Positions 12,001 to 19,870 of a stretch of DNA of 64,000 nt are shown here, piece after piece. Source of the DNA: Atopobiaceae bacterium (GTDB lineage Bacteria > Actinomycetota > Coriobacteriia > Coriobacteriales > Atopobiaceae); NCBI GenBank assembly GCA_022655215.1, contig JALCUE010000001.1:62001-126000 (forward strand), read 5' to 3'. Numbering within the stretch: position 1 is the first letter of the stretch; every line of letters starts with the position of its first letter. The notes below the pieces were generated by a model. That model did not search any database, was not told the DNA's origin, and saw only the letters and a list, made by a program, of their open reading frames with translations. A program made the translations under genes and the position numbers.

Positions 12001-12733
12001 TAACAACCTGACTGCGTATATACCAGTGAAGCTCTCCTTCCAGGTAAGGGTGTCCGATGATGCTGTGGTAGGCCAGGAGATATCCAACCAAGCGAGTGTT
12101 GTCATGGGCAAGAACAGCTTCTTGACCAATCCCGTGAAGAGCACCGTCACCAGCGAGGCGGGTTCAGTTTCCCAAGACCCGCCTGTGGCCAAGACCGTGA
12201 CTGGCGATACGCCCGACACGGCTGGTACCTTCACCTTCACGATGACTCCAGGGACTGCAACCGATCCCATGCCTGCAGGTGCTGACACGGGTACGGCCAT
12301 GACGACTACGATTCACGGAACCGGCGCGGTGGAGTTCGGTGAGATCACCTTCGTCAAGCCCGGTACCTACACCTATACGCTCGCCGAGACGAACCTCGCG
12401 CAGGAGGGCTACGCCTACGACACGACCGTCTACACCATGACCGTGGTGGTGACCAACGTGGACGGCCAGCTCCAGAAGGAGGTCACCTACGCCGACGGGG
12501 ACGGGAAGGCCGTCTCGTCCATGGACTTCACCAACGTCTACACCGCCCCGCCTGTCGAACCGATCCAACCCACCGAGCCCAATGGTCAGCCCACCGACCA
12601 GCCCACCTCATCCGTGTCCGACGTCATCCCCAAGACGGGTGACACCACCGGCTCCGCGCTTCCCATGACGCTCGCCCTCGCGGGCATGGCCATCGCGGCC
12701 GGCGTCATCGTTCGTCGTAGGCGCAACGGCTGA
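2..12733 (+). CDS. Giant sortase-anchored adhesin, 5' end outside window
   Basis: The reading frame is already open at base 2, so the true start lies upstream and over 4,200 codons are visible. From the left edge to about 9180 the protein is a right-handed beta-helix, with many short Gly/Asn/Thr-rich rungs of the type 'GNTA..GGGI'. Seven recurring headers like 'VDGxxGSDxNDGxTP' cut it into blocks. Five copies of a roughly 199-residue module follow (9188-12160), each an InlB-type B-repeat ('FAGWNTKADG') plus a DUF11-like beta-sandwich. Next is a pilin isopeptide-type domain (about 12180-12550), then a Pro/Thr linker, 'IPKTGD', a hydrophobic helix and 'RRRRNG'. That tail is a class A sortase signal with Ile in place of Leu. 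The protein should be covalently attached to the wall and probably binds host or biofilm partners; ligand unknown. GC and codon use drop between about 10640 and 12300. Confidence 0.93.
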   Translation, partial: TKGGSDSYDGSSAAYPVLTWAKAKSLALGGSGTVIIMSTVNMTDNSAGITSTFTMDGADSLGNAAITLEQYEGSPEEMFLVAPGCQLTLKDIDLRAAAGYESSTMIRLAQSLESDPTTSGILALDQNVSITGNVQIETNAKSQTNMAHIVVTDAFRANPPTSKVSLYCSDINDSQVYDRADVVVPTTDTGDEHLVDYFSLSSLNTDAEWSVRQHLNDDSTTTNALQLYRVYKYTAVYVNGQTGSDDNFGGNCSYPVKTFDRAKQIVQDETWLDTVTERDIYVCDTIDVSGTESWDLSDCATYGTKMLSCPNPDDKHDVVDTMVCVKDGGSLTTKGMTIEHDESAAASVNVSVEAGGTYTLDEGTVLTGGDAVKQGTGIKVVGASGKTTKVSLEGAASTTKVTNRSQGLNVTGVAGEEGSTVVDMSGAAVTGNSQENYFSTSINGGGMSVVSATLTMTGGNIDSNYTKQFASGKYGTSNSALTGGGGIYAVGSTLDISGGSISNNTAYGWNGTNWDRASHGGGIYAKGGTTINLSGTATISSNSALRGCGGGIWLYDGSCLNMTGGTIDSNYAGHDWDNYNLNNNPSGGGIAAYNAAVNMSAGTISGNTASGCGGGIAAYEANTSGAFGSTVGLNVTGGTITANAARIGGGIATQAVANLTSVIDDATISDNTAAVDAGGVMSRGFTNMTGGEVSGNTATSGAAGGLYQFDGSMTLRCTGVTISGNTAPNGGGVFVRDGSAILDGVTVSDNTANGTGTTATGTTSGGGGAYVYNPYNGNLIVKGGSTFTGNTAASGLGDSIYSCKYSSITDSTITDADATGYGLYYNTTSGSRNNYAGANCIDPASCTLSTRIYLNTPASKLTLLSPVSTTDTGTLPINVNDDPEEGFTNGSVVLTNTYGNIVIDGTTYNNADISTFYKYFKGGTIPAGTQLTGYDKNIVLVGEGVYLDGTNGDDAKDGTTPGTAVKTYAQARLLLGKYVSEAEADAADTDGFEPYIYVCGLVRITGEETWSLDPASPDLQQSDKNTTTPQVKRFASYNGTAGGERRSLVEVATGGTLTTEKILFDDNMYGIDTSVTNSGANRILSNTGGTLNITGGTTLQNCWGYAVYMGSSSGVTTMSGDALITRQHGHAVYGDSGKFVMRADASGVSPTIDMTPFKGTINSADAYGINVRGTSSIVVLNDDSSIVGTRLDTSSTTYDGRRGIYINGGASATMNDTAHVLSDYTGNGGFVQLEGTNSKFTMNGSSYITSSSIPAGTRVNDWGIMEYCSACKVEMNDSSSIYGVECGILVWEGKGNSTTLNDNASIHGTGPYANNYFDAAGCGIYVRDRVTAATITLNGSAQIYDCPTAGISLRNTYDAGTAVGLHTVNLNDDALIGSADTTAKAANLYGIVESGSGSTINMTGSSRVAGNTADGIYIDRSDDGQGRYYKGIVTVNMSGASSVDHNGGNGIVTKDGVASYYQDAAINLTDAASIHDNAQRGVVLVRNGTLSLGAGTSITGNKSTEEYGKAVYAAGAVTLDAAAVVDDEMYFTTAANHITLTDTTGVGAGTLKASGLKVGYGEALIGAVFVEPDGTSVTDATTYYDDFNPPAHNPEGHDEVKKADGKIWILGENNVYLAGDFISGGTSVAGDDANNGASVGTPVRTFARAKEILATLEPGANIIICNYTVTPKDGDTTWSLDEGGDFTNASGETWQPEIVRYKDYTGALVTQGNQDVTFENLTFDGNSGATTATTNGPLVFQNYATRLTTTNCTFQNAYTTGNGCNGGGNKADMGGYATSILCWKAGGTLEMTGCTVTGNGATYGYTGNDGGTASAIYSNGANVSIDGCSFTGNETTVTSNVRISGSLIRGVGGSLSTNDTDISNNVASASSHDYGLVFVQGACTTSITGSTSISDNSVVTTGNSLAGGVLTIASTTTGDTTIGAGVRICDNTATAPNANNVRSAGIFSDTATGNVSIGAATISGNVGGTYGGAMFLSRGGTVTVSGATITGNVATSGAAIYLNDDGPDLILRGGLISDNTPAGVTAPSRGTQSGIYCNGDGLQLKGGGCVINDYIYLTDTSNPITLSGSIYQSGRNYNVDMGPSFTKGSTVVRPDGNVITDASQYLKYFTAQKSGYLLAKESPDLVLKACIFIDSEHGSDTNNGATPEEAVATFARAKALGQLTGKNGDANYIICVSGPVYPTGSETWTLPDSCSMIRYVGFSVSETYFDSYDGPMIVMDSGDTVTLGDATTGCAIYGRRDIDTIVGDSVFKVGDGATLNVTNATIARNQVNGTGALIDVAAGGTANISGGTLFGGEATKGSAVYVDVTKGDSDTYAKGKLSLSGTPDITGDIYLNGLAATDDACAYVDADASYAPATGTTCSIDMANPYSKRPVVKYPAGADPTTDQIGLYSLSTDVTAVYELTNRASDNDMLELQQKGYVYVDGVNGSDTNAGHTPDASVKTLKRAYEILAESDRGGLITIVDTVTIDGSTGKITLDNSSSGSVSKATYTDDAGTVDAGDAVYIRRYSQPTAHADLDGYTHASCTGSLFDVTGGGSLVLDGTAGVTIDGHSNDVTGVEQFAAPAVQAQSALVKVSGGTFEGTKNAKLTSNDNAATDGKGGAVDIESGTFQQHGASIVSTSAEKGSAVYDNGTYVISNQPVVEGQVYLAGSGSAASSRYIVVDAVGEAPNKATTGSIDVVLEDPYYTREVAQFPDGIASGDYRSWFAMQTDVTDSYLVWNRDARTNVASDSNKLELTYRPCVYVDGTAGSDSNDGTTPDTSVATLAKAYKLLKTYGYGTILVVDTVTLPSGDVTLTNSTYDDGTTKVELSGPGATIQRYAQPDTHLVLAGYAHATNGNALLGVGAGTSLAITDLVMDGHSQPTTGDTYPAYERVSSATKSSAALIHTSGVGTLTLGDGCLLRDNDNTASGTSGLGGAVDNEGITDFDGATVSGCSAAKGSGIYQAGTLTFMSGTTGMGDQGVYLATDNTGTEADPVWGTDHKIVMQDTSLKDAVDYSLTVDMDHAVRGRDVVTYGTSAAFAGPTVMSESVRYTLGSTVPSTLGKVASATEADTIELQNYDVTYDGNGADSGDAPTDPSNSYLPGATATVLGNVATTPLAKAGCTLMGWNTKADGTGTQYAVGDTITMDSDVHLYAMWMQAEKTSTTPEDGVLRPGQVITYSIVVSMPTDVTGVTVNDPIPTNTTYVEGSASDGGSLVDGHVTWSLGDMAKGVSKTLTFKVTVSDTVSAGTKVTNVASIGADGHTYDSTETSDTVSETHTVTYAANDATGDVPTDATHYLTSESATVLGNVGATPLAKDGATFAGWNTKADGTGTHYDAGDEIAMTSDVTLTAMWVGGTKTVAQPDPDLLKPGQELTYTIEVTVPEATSAATVTDTLPAHVTYVGDSADKGGTFDEGTNTVTWDLGAATAGQTFSVSFKATVDADAPADTAISNKAAIAIGGNSYDTTTATSTVGEVHTVTYHGGNSTSGTAPVDQNHYGVDEKATVLGNVGDDPLAKTDGTFAGWNTKADGTGTHYDAGDEIQMTEDVDLYAMWVSGVKTVAQRNPGLLKPGQILTYTIKVTVPEAADTVIVTDTMPEHVSYISGSSSDNGSFNWSNSTLTWTITNATARTTYTRTFMVTVDTDTLAGTVISNKASIAIGGTSYDTTTATSTVGDFYHVVYHGNGETFGNVPNDRNLYGTDEKATVLGNVAVSQLAKDGSSFAGWNTKADGSGTHYDAGDEISMTEDVDLYAMWVGGVKTAVQQDADSLRPGDEITYTIDVTVPEASSSVVVTDAIPEGTAYVANSASEPGTFDNGKITWSYSDAEAGAQYACTFKVKLLAPLAAGTEISNQAGINVNGSTYYTETVRNTVEETHTVTYEPNWATGDVPTDAKYYLPTESATVLGNVGTTPLTNGGAQFAGWNTEADGSGTHYDAGDTIEMSDDVTLYAMWVVVAKDVAQPNESTLRPGEVLTYTIFVMAPDSSATASVTDAIPAGTEYVEGSASLGATYANGSITWSFNNLTAYIPVKLSFQVRVSDDAVVGQEISNQASVVMGKNSFLTNPVKSTVTSEAGSVSQDPPVAKTVTGDTPDTAGTFTFTMTPGTATDPMPAGADTGTAMTTTIHGTGAVEFGEITFVKPGTYTYTLAETNLAQEGYAYDTTVYTMTVVVTNVDGQLQKEVTYADGDGKAVSSMDFTNVYTAPPVEPIQPTEPNGQPTDQPTSSVSDVIPKTGDTTGSALPMTLALAGMAIAAGVIVRRRRNG
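9188..12160 (+). repeat. Five tandem InlB/DUF11 modules inside the adhesin
   Basis: The modules begin near 9188, 9785, 10382, 10982 and 11576, a period of 594-600 bp. Each opens with 'V(T/V)Y', carries 'TVLGNV', then 'GWNTxADGxGTxY' and 'LRPGxxxTYxI', and closes with 'ISNxA'-type strands and 'THTV'. Modules 1, 2 and the start of 3 use the GC-rich codons of the rest of the gene. The remainder of 3 and modules 4 and 5 do not. Confidence 0.9.
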
Positions 12734-13869
12734 TGCCCTCGTTCCTCTTCGCGTCCGATTCCCTCAAGGGATCGTTGACCTCCGCCGACACCGCACGTAT
12801 CCTCGCGGCGTCGGCGGAGGCGCACTTCCCAGGCTGCTCCTGCACGTCCGTCCCCATGGCGGATGGTGGCGAGGGCACCGTGGATGCGCTTGTGGCTGCA
12901 TGTCACGGACAGACTCGCGAGCTGGGGGTGCATGATCCCCTCGGCCGAACGGTTGCCGCGTCCTACGGTCTTCTCGGAGACGGGCGTGCGGTGGTGGAGC
13001 TGGCGGCGGCAAGCGGTCTGCCGCTCCTCGCCATGGGCGAGCGAGACCCCCTGGAGACCAGCACCTACGGCACGGGCGAGCTCATCGCCGACGCGCTGGG
13101 CCACGGCTGCACGGACGTCTCCATCGCGCTGGGCGGCAGCGCCACGAACGACGGTGGCATGGGGATGATGCGGGCGCTCGGCGCATGTTTCCTTGACGAG
13201 AAGGGCTGCGAGCTTGAGGGATGCGGCCAGGACTTGGCTCATGTCGCGACGGTCGACCTCTCGCGACTCCGCGCAGACGTGCGCGCCGCGAGCTTCCACG
13301 TCATGTGCGACGTGGACAACCCCCTCGTGGGACCCGACGGCGCCGCCGCGGTGTTCGCCCCGCAGAAGGGGGCGACTCCCGAGGTCGTGTCCCTGCTCGA
13401 CCAAGGCATGTGCGCGTACGCCGACGCGCTCTCGCGGGCGTGTGGCACGGACGTGCGCGACCGTGCCGGGGCAGGTGCGGCAGGTGGCGCCGGGGCCGCG
13501 TGCATGGCGCTTCTCGGCGCGGACATGGTGAGGGGGGTGGACAAGGTCCTCGAGCTCGTGGGGTTCGACCGGCTCCTCACCCATGCGGACGTCTGCGTCA
13601 CGGGGGAGGGACACCTCGACTCGCAGTCCGCGCGCGGCAAGGTGGTGAGCGGCGTGGCCGCGGCATGCGCGAGGAGGGGCGTGCCGTGCGTGGCCATCGT
13701 GGGAGGTGCCGATGCCGACGCGATCGCCACCTGTGGCGTCGACGCCGTGATGCCCCTGCCCACGGGCCCCATGGACGTGGGGGAGTCGATCGCGCGGGCC
13801 GCCGAGCTCTACCGACTCGCCGCCGACAGGGTCTTCTCGCTCATCTCGATGGGCATGGGGCTGAGGTAG
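12733..13869 (+). CDS. glxK: Glycerate 2-kinase
   Basis: Phosphorylates D-glycerate with ATP in the cytosol, feeding 2- or 3-phosphoglycerate into glycolysis. At 378 aa it has the usual length of the GlxK/GarK family. The N-terminal 'DSLKGSLTS' (residues 8-16), 'MADGGEGT' (about 40), the glycine-rich 'GGSATNDGGMGM' (about 135) and 'GEGHLD' (about 290) are family signatures. The ATG overlaps the adhesin stop (TGATG) and has no good ribosome site of its own, so translation is probably coupled to that gene, or starts from a weak site. No glycerate-producing enzyme lies next to it, although the aldolases at 38-42 kb could supply three-carbon acids. The assignment is secure; the physiological link to the adhesin is not evident. 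Confidence 0.93.
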   Translation: MPSFLFASDSLKGSLTSADTARILAASAEAHFPGCSCTSVPMADGGEGTVDALVAACHGQTRELGVHDPLGRTVAASYGLLGDGRAVVELAAASGLPLLAMGERDPLETSTYGTGELIADALGHGCTDVSIALGGSATNDGGMGMMRALGACFLDEKGCELEGCGQDLAHVATVDLSRLRADVRAASFHVMCDVDNPLVGPDGAAAVFAPQKGATPEVVSLLDQGMCAYADALSRACGTDVRDRAGAGAAGGAGAACMALLGADMVRGVDKVLELVGFDRLLTHADVCVTGEGHLDSQSARGKVVSGVAAACARRGVPCVAIVGGADADAIATCGVDAVMPLPTGPMDVGESIARAAELYRLAADRVFSLISMGMGLR

Positions 13870-14315
13870 CGGGGCTATCGGAGTGTGCCACCTGCGCCAT
13901 GCAGGTCTTCTCTGATCGAGCCGAACACCTGGTCATGTCCATAGCGCGTGGCCATGGACATGGCTTGCACGTCTGCGGCATCGAGCTTGGATTCCACGAC
14001 CTCAACTTCATGGAGGCATGCCGGCCTGTCGTTCTCGACGGTCTCATCCAAGGATGGGACATGGTCTTGCCGATCGGAGAAACGCTGGCTTTTCATGTGA
14101 CCCCTATCAGGATGGTCGAGCAACGGCTTCAGTCTATCGGATAGTCAGACGCACAAATCGAAGAGGTTGCCGTCCGTCGCTTTCCATTGGTATCCCAATG
14201 GTCTGCGTTGGCGCACCGTAACCTGTTCTGGTGCGAGCGGTGACATCCCTCGCGTTCCAATGCGCCGACTTAACGCGTGCGACCCGTTGCGCCCCGGCCG
14301 TCGGGAGATGCTGTC
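13870..14315. other. 446-bp gap, no convincing gene
   Basis: Between the glycerate kinase and the exporter I see no RNA gene and no clear terminator. The minus strand has an 82-codon open frame (13875-14123) ending 'DLHGAGGTLR'. It lacks a ribosome site and resembles no family I recognise, so it may be a remnant of a lost gene. The promoter of the exporter presumably lies in the last 150 bases, but no clean -35/-10 pair is visible. Confidence 0.4.
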
Positions 14316-15308
14316 ATGAGGGATTCCCATGGCAGCGGAGGGCGTGAGGTGTCGCTTATGGTGCAGGTCGGCTCTGACTCGATGCTCGAGTCCAAGCGTT
14401 TCAACGAGGCACTTCTCGCGGTCTGCGCCATCGTCTATGGATTCTCGTTCGTCGTGCTCAAAGATGCCGTGGACACGTTCCCACCCTGCTTCCTCATGGC
14501 CTGCCGGTTCAGCATCGGCGCCATCCTCATGCTCGTCGTCATCAGGCGCAAGATCTCTCTCCTGCTCGAGCGTTCCCACGTGAGAGCCGCCATCCTGATC
14601 GGCGTGCTCCAATGGGCCGGGTTCATGCTCCAGACGTTCGGCATCACCATGACGACCCCTGGGCGGAGTGCGTTTCTCACGGGGTGCTACTGCGTGCTCG
14701 TCCCGTTCTGCGCATGGGCCGTGGGCGCGGGCAGGCCCAGGGGAAGGGCCGTGGTCTCGGCTCTCGTGTGTCTCGCCGGCCTCGGCCTGGTGTCGCTCGA
14801 TGGGGCCGGGGGCTCCATCCTGGGAGACGTGCTCACCTTGGGCGGTGCGGTGTTCTTCGCCTTCCAGATGGTGACGGTCGCACGCGAGGGCTCACGCTGC
14901 GACGTCTGGGTGCTCACCTGCTGGCAGCTCATCGTCATGGCGGTCCTCTCGATCGCTTCCATGGTGGTGCTCGGGCAGTGGCCGGATCCGGCGTCCTTCG
15001 ATGCCGGCTCGATCGCGACCCTCGCCTTCCTCGGCGTGGTGTGTTCGTTCGCCTACTTCGCGCTCATGAACAAGGGCCTCACGAGGGTCGAGCCCTCCGT
15101 CGGCGCGCTGCTCTCGTCCCTCGAGTCACCCGCGGGCGTGGCGTTCTCCGTCGCCCTCACGGGGGAGCTTCTCACGCAGACGATGGTCGCCGGCTTCGTC
15201 CTCATCGGTGTCGCCGTGGTCATCTCCCAGACCGGTGGGGACGCCGACAACGGTCCCGGCGAGGGCACGGGCGAAGGCTCCGCCCAGGACCGTCAACCGA
15301 ATCGCTGA
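14316..15308 (+). CDS. EamA/DMT-family membrane exporter
   Basis: Inner-membrane transporter of the drug/metabolite superfamily, about 330 aa. It has the typical two EamA halves and about ten hydrophobic helices. The first half begins 'AIVYGFSFVVLKDAV', and the characteristic 'TTPGRSAFLTG' loop ends the third or fourth helix. Members export amino acids, nucleosides or other small metabolites; the substrate cannot be read from sequence. The ATG at 14316 is chosen for 'GGGAG' eight bases upstream. An alternative ATG at 14358 has 'GAGGTG' before it and would remove a short hydrophilic leader. The C-terminal 25 residues are a charged Gly/Asp-rich tail. The RpiR gene begins 64 bases downstream on the same strand; whether they are co-transcribed is unclear. 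Confidence 0.85.
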   Translation: MRDSHGSGGREVSLMVQVGSDSMLESKRFNEALLAVCAIVYGFSFVVLKDAVDTFPPCFLMACRFSIGAILMLVVIRRKISLLLERSHVRAAILIGVLQWAGFMLQTFGITMTTPGRSAFLTGCYCVLVPFCAWAVGAGRPRGRAVVSALVCLAGLGLVSLDGAGGSILGDVLTLGGAVFFAFQMVTVAREGSRCDVWVLTCWQLIVMAVLSIASMVVLGQWPDPASFDAGSIATLAFLGVVCSFAYFALMNKGLTRVEPSVGALLSSLESPAGVAFSVALTGELLTQTMVAGFVLIGVAVVISQTGGDADNGPGEGTGEGSAQDRQPNR

Positions 15309-15372
15309 CGGTGGCCTGCCGCCTCCGTTAGACTGGTCTCGTCGCGTCGGCACGACCGGGGAGGGCGTTCGG

Positions 15373-16257
15373 ATGGATGCGTTCGACAGGCTGCGCTCCT
15401 CGCGTGAGTTGAGCGAGAACGACCGGGCCATCGCCGGCTACGTGCTCGACCATCCCGAGGAGACCTCGCGCATCTCGTCCCGCGAGCTCGCGAGGCGCAC
15501 TTACACCAGCGCCACGGCCGTGCTGCGCTTCTGCAAGCGCCTCGGGTTCGACAACTACAACGAGTTCAAGGTCAACATCGTCTCCGACCTCAAGCGGGCC
15601 GACCTCGGGGACACCAGCATCACGGAGGGCGACAACGCCGTCTCGATCTGCAACAAGATGGCCGCCCTCACCGAGCATGTCATATCCGAGACCAAGAGGA
15701 TCGTCTCGCCCGAGGCGCTCCAGGAGATCGCCTCCCTCCTCGGCGAGGTCTCCTACGTAGACATCGTCGCGAGGGACCTGAACGCGACCGTCGCTGGCAC
15801 GGCCACGCATCTGTTCGCCCGTGAGGGCAAGCTCGCCACGGTCCTCTCCGAGATGGACAAGATCGTGTACTGCTCGCTTTCCATGCCGGCCGGCCACGTC
15901 GTCTTCCTCATCAGCAGGACGGGCACGGACACCACCTTGGTCGAGGCCGCCAAGAACCTCCGCGAGCGCGGCATAGCCACGGTCGCCATGGTGGCGAACG
16001 CCTCCTCGCCCCTTGCGACCACATGCGACTACGTCCTCGAGGTCTTCTACTACAACGAGTTCGAGCGGTTCGGCGACATCATCTTCGCCACCGCCGTCAC
16101 CTATCTGTTCGACGTGCTCTGCGCCATGCTCTACTCGGCGGACTCGACCGAGATAGGTCAGCTGAACCGCATCTACGACCAGATCTACTTCTCGCGCCTC
16201 GACCGTGGGCACGAGCTGGGGGCCTCGACCGGCCCCTATCCGGTGAACCCCGTCTAG
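15373..16257 (+). CDS. RpiR-family transcriptional regulator of the bgl genes
   Basis: 294-aa DNA-binding regulator. An N-terminal RpiR helix-turn-helix (residues about 1-75, with 'NDRAIAGYVLDHPEE' and 'ATAVLRFCKRLGF') is followed by a sugar-phosphate-binding SIS domain (about 115-255). The start is set by 'GGGGAGG' eight bases before ATG 15373; the frame is open further upstream but lacks a ribosome site there. It lies 168 bases upstream of a 6-phospho-beta-glucosidase and its PTS, so it most likely senses a phosphorylated glucoside or glucose 6-phosphate and controls them. The SIS core is less canonical than in MurR-type members: 'VARDLNATVAGTATHL' replaces the usual Gly-Ser-Ser loop. The effector may therefore differ. 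Family call firm, target inferred from position. Confidence 0.88.
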   Translation: MDAFDRLRSSRELSENDRAIAGYVLDHPEETSRISSRELARRTYTSATAVLRFCKRLGFDNYNEFKVNIVSDLKRADLGDTSITEGDNAVSICNKMAALTEHVISETKRIVSPEALQEIASLLGEVSYVDIVARDLNATVAGTATHLFAREGKLATVLSEMDKIVYCSLSMPAGHVVFLISRTGTDTTLVEAAKNLRERGIATVAMVANASSPLATTCDYVLEVFYYNEFERFGDIIFATAVTYLFDVLCAMLYSADSTEIGQLNRIYDQIYFSRLDRGHELGASTGPYPVNPV

Positions 16258-16307
16258 CTGGCCTGCGCCATGTCCCTCCCGACCCTGCGATCCTCGCGCG
16301 GCGCAAT

Positions 16308-16345
16308 GTCACGTGCCGATCCATGCCTTTCGCGAGGCGTCACGT
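16308..16345 (+). promoter_or_regulatory. Paired GTCACGT repeats upstream of bglA
   Basis: GTCACGT occurs at 16308-16314 and again at 16339-16345, 31 bases apart (about three helical turns), between the RpiR regulator and bglA. This is a plausible operator for that regulator. No clear -35/-10 elements are seen beside it, so the assignment is speculative. Confidence 0.3.
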
Positions 16346-16347
16346 AA

Positions 16348-17859
<1,512 letters not shown>

Positions 17860-17887
17860 TTCCGAGGCAGAAGGAGAGGGAGAGACC

Positions 17888-19786
17888 ATGAGTCACGAGT
17901 CAGAGGGAAGCCAGATCCTCGAGCTGGTGGGAGGGCGCGGCAACATCCACAGCGTCGTCCACTGTGCGACGCGCCTGCGCTTCGAGCTCAACGACGCCGC
18001 CAAGGCCGACAAGGACAAGATCGAGGCGCTGCCCTATGTCCTCAAGGTCATCGAGAGCGGCGGCCAGTTCCAGGTCGTGATCGGGCCGGCGGTGCATGAC
18101 TACTACGTCGCCGTCATGGATGCCGCGGGCATGACCGAGGACGGTACCGACGCCGGCGAGCCTGCCGATGGGAAGAAGGCCAAGCAGAAGCCCACGGACG
18201 TGATCCTCAAGGTGATCTCCGGCTCCTTCTCGCCCATCATCCCGCTCATGGCCGGCTCCGGCATGATCAAGGCCGTGCTCACGCTCCTGGTGACCCTGGG
18301 TTGGCTGTCCGATGCCAGCTCGACCTACCTGGTGCTCTCAGCCGCCGGCAACGCCTGCTTCTACTTCCTGCCGGTGTTCCTCGGCTACACCATCTCCAAG
18401 CAGCTCGGTGCCGACCCGTTCGTGGGTGCCGCCATCGGCGCGGCGCTGCTCGAGCCCAACTTCACGAGCCTCATCGGTGCCGAGGACTCCACGTTCCTCG
18501 GACTGGGGCTGCAGGCCGTCGACTACGGCTCGACGGTGTTCCCCATCTTCATCGCGATCATCATCTACAGCTTCCTGTACAAGGGGTTGCACAAGGTGGT
18601 GCAGCGTGACCTCCAGTACTTCGTGCTCCCCATGGTCTCGCTCATCGTGATGGTCCCCTTCACGGCTCTGGTCTTCGGACCCTTCGGCAACAACATCGGC
18701 AACGTCGTCGCGATGGGTGTCTCGTGGCTGTTCGAGAACAGCAAGTTCCTCGCCGGCCTCATCCTCGGAGCCGTCTACCCCTACCTCACCATCCTCGGCC
18801 TGCACTGGGGATTCACCCCCATCACGCTGCAGAACCTTGACCTCCTCGGTGGCGACTACATCGAGGGCGTGGCGGTATGCGCGGTGTGGGCCCAGATCGG
18901 CATCGCCCTCGGCGTGGTGCTCAAGGCCAGGAAGGGCTCCAAGGCGCGTGACCTCGCCATGCCGACGCTCATCACCGGCTTCTTCGCCGGCGTCACCGAG
19001 CCCATCCTCTACGGCCTCGTCATGAACTACAAGCGCCTCATGGCCGTCGTCGCCATCGCCGGCGCCTGCGGCGGTGCCTGGAACGCGACCTTCGGCGTCA
19101 CGATGGACTCGTACGTGTTCCACAACATCTTCTCCGTGGCCACCATGTGCTACTCGCCCATGCCGATGTTCCTCATAGGCATCGCCATCTCCTGCGGCGT
19201 CTCCGCGGCGCTGACCTACTTCTGGGGCATCACTGATGACGAGAAGGCCGACTTCCTGCCCATGACGGACGGAACGGCCGCGCAGGTCGGAGCTGCTCCC
19301 GCCATCGTGACGGGTGGCAGCGACCAACCTGTCGAGCTCGAGGTGAAGGCACCCGTGAACGGCAAGCTCATCCCGCTCGCCGACGTGCATGACGACGTCT
19401 TCGCCAGCGGCTCGGTGGGCCGCGGCGTGGCCATCGTTCCCGAGGGCGACACCCTCTGCGCCCCTTGCGACGGCACGCTGACCATGCTCTTCAAGACGAA
19501 GCACGCCCTGGGCATCACCACTCCCGAGGGGGTCGAGCTCATGATCCACATCGGCATCGACACCGTGAACCTCGACGGCGAGGGCTTCGAGGCCCTGGTC
19601 GAGCAGGGCGACGTCGTGAAGGCCGGCCAGCCGCTCATGAAGCTCGACCTCGACTTCTTCGCAAGCAAGGGCATCTGCATGGACACGCCCATCGTGGTCT
19701 CAAACTTCGACAAGGTCCAGGACGTCGTCCCGGTCGAGCCGGGCGAGGTCACGACTGGCGAGAAGGTCATGACCGTCACGATGTAG
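17888..19786 (+). CDS. bglP: PTS beta-glucoside transporter EIIBCA
   Basis: 632-aa three-domain permease that imports and phosphorylates beta-glucosides. EIIB is at residues 1-90, with the phospho-Cys in 'HCATRLRF' (Cys26). A membrane EIIC follows (about 110-460; 'GVTEPILYGL' is the conserved loop). EIIA occupies about 480-630, with the phospho-His in 'MIHIGIDTVNL'. ATG 17888 is preceded by 'AAGGAGAGGGAGAG'. Gene order EIIBCA after bglA is common, but such operons are often controlled by a BglG antiterminator. None is seen here; the RpiR gene upstream seems to take that role. Its EIIA could also phosphorylate the EIIA-less MurP at 55.7-57.2 kb, as these EIIAs are known to be promiscuous. That is an inference. 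Confidence 0.93.
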   Translation: MSHESEGSQILELVGGRGNIHSVVHCATRLRFELNDAAKADKDKIEALPYVLKVIESGGQFQVVIGPAVHDYYVAVMDAAGMTEDGTDAGEPADGKKAKQKPTDVILKVISGSFSPIIPLMAGSGMIKAVLTLLVTLGWLSDASSTYLVLSAAGNACFYFLPVFLGYTISKQLGADPFVGAAIGAALLEPNFTSLIGAEDSTFLGLGLQAVDYGSTVFPIFIAIIIYSFLYKGLHKVVQRDLQYFVLPMVSLIVMVPFTALVFGPFGNNIGNVVAMGVSWLFENSKFLAGLILGAVYPYLTILGLHWGFTPITLQNLDLLGGDYIEGVAVCAVWAQIGIALGVVLKARKGSKARDLAMPTLITGFFAGVTEPILYGLVMNYKRLMAVVAIAGACGGAWNATFGVTMDSYVFHNIFSVATMCYSPMPMFLIGIAISCGVSAALTYFWGITDDEKADFLPMTDGTAAQVGAAPAIVTGGSDQPVELEVKAPVNGKLIPLADVHDDVFASGSVGRGVAIVPEGDTLCAPCDGTLTMLFKTKHALGITTPEGVELMIHIGIDTVNLDGEGFEALVEQGDVVKAGQPLMKLDLDFFASKGICMDTPIVVSNFDKVQDVVPVEPGEVTTGEKVMTVTM

Positions 19787-19842
19787 CCATCGTCTTCCGC
19801 ATGGTCGGCCGATCGAGCGAGCGGAATCGAAGAGTCGGATGC

Positions 19843-19870
19843 GAGGGACCTGCCGGGAGGTGGGTCCCTC
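19843..19870 (+). terminator. Hairpin after bglP
   Basis: GAGGGACC and GGTCCCTC pair perfectly (8 bp) around a 12-base loop, 56 bases after the bglP stop. No strong T-run follows, so termination may be weak or Rho-assisted. Confidence 0.5.
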
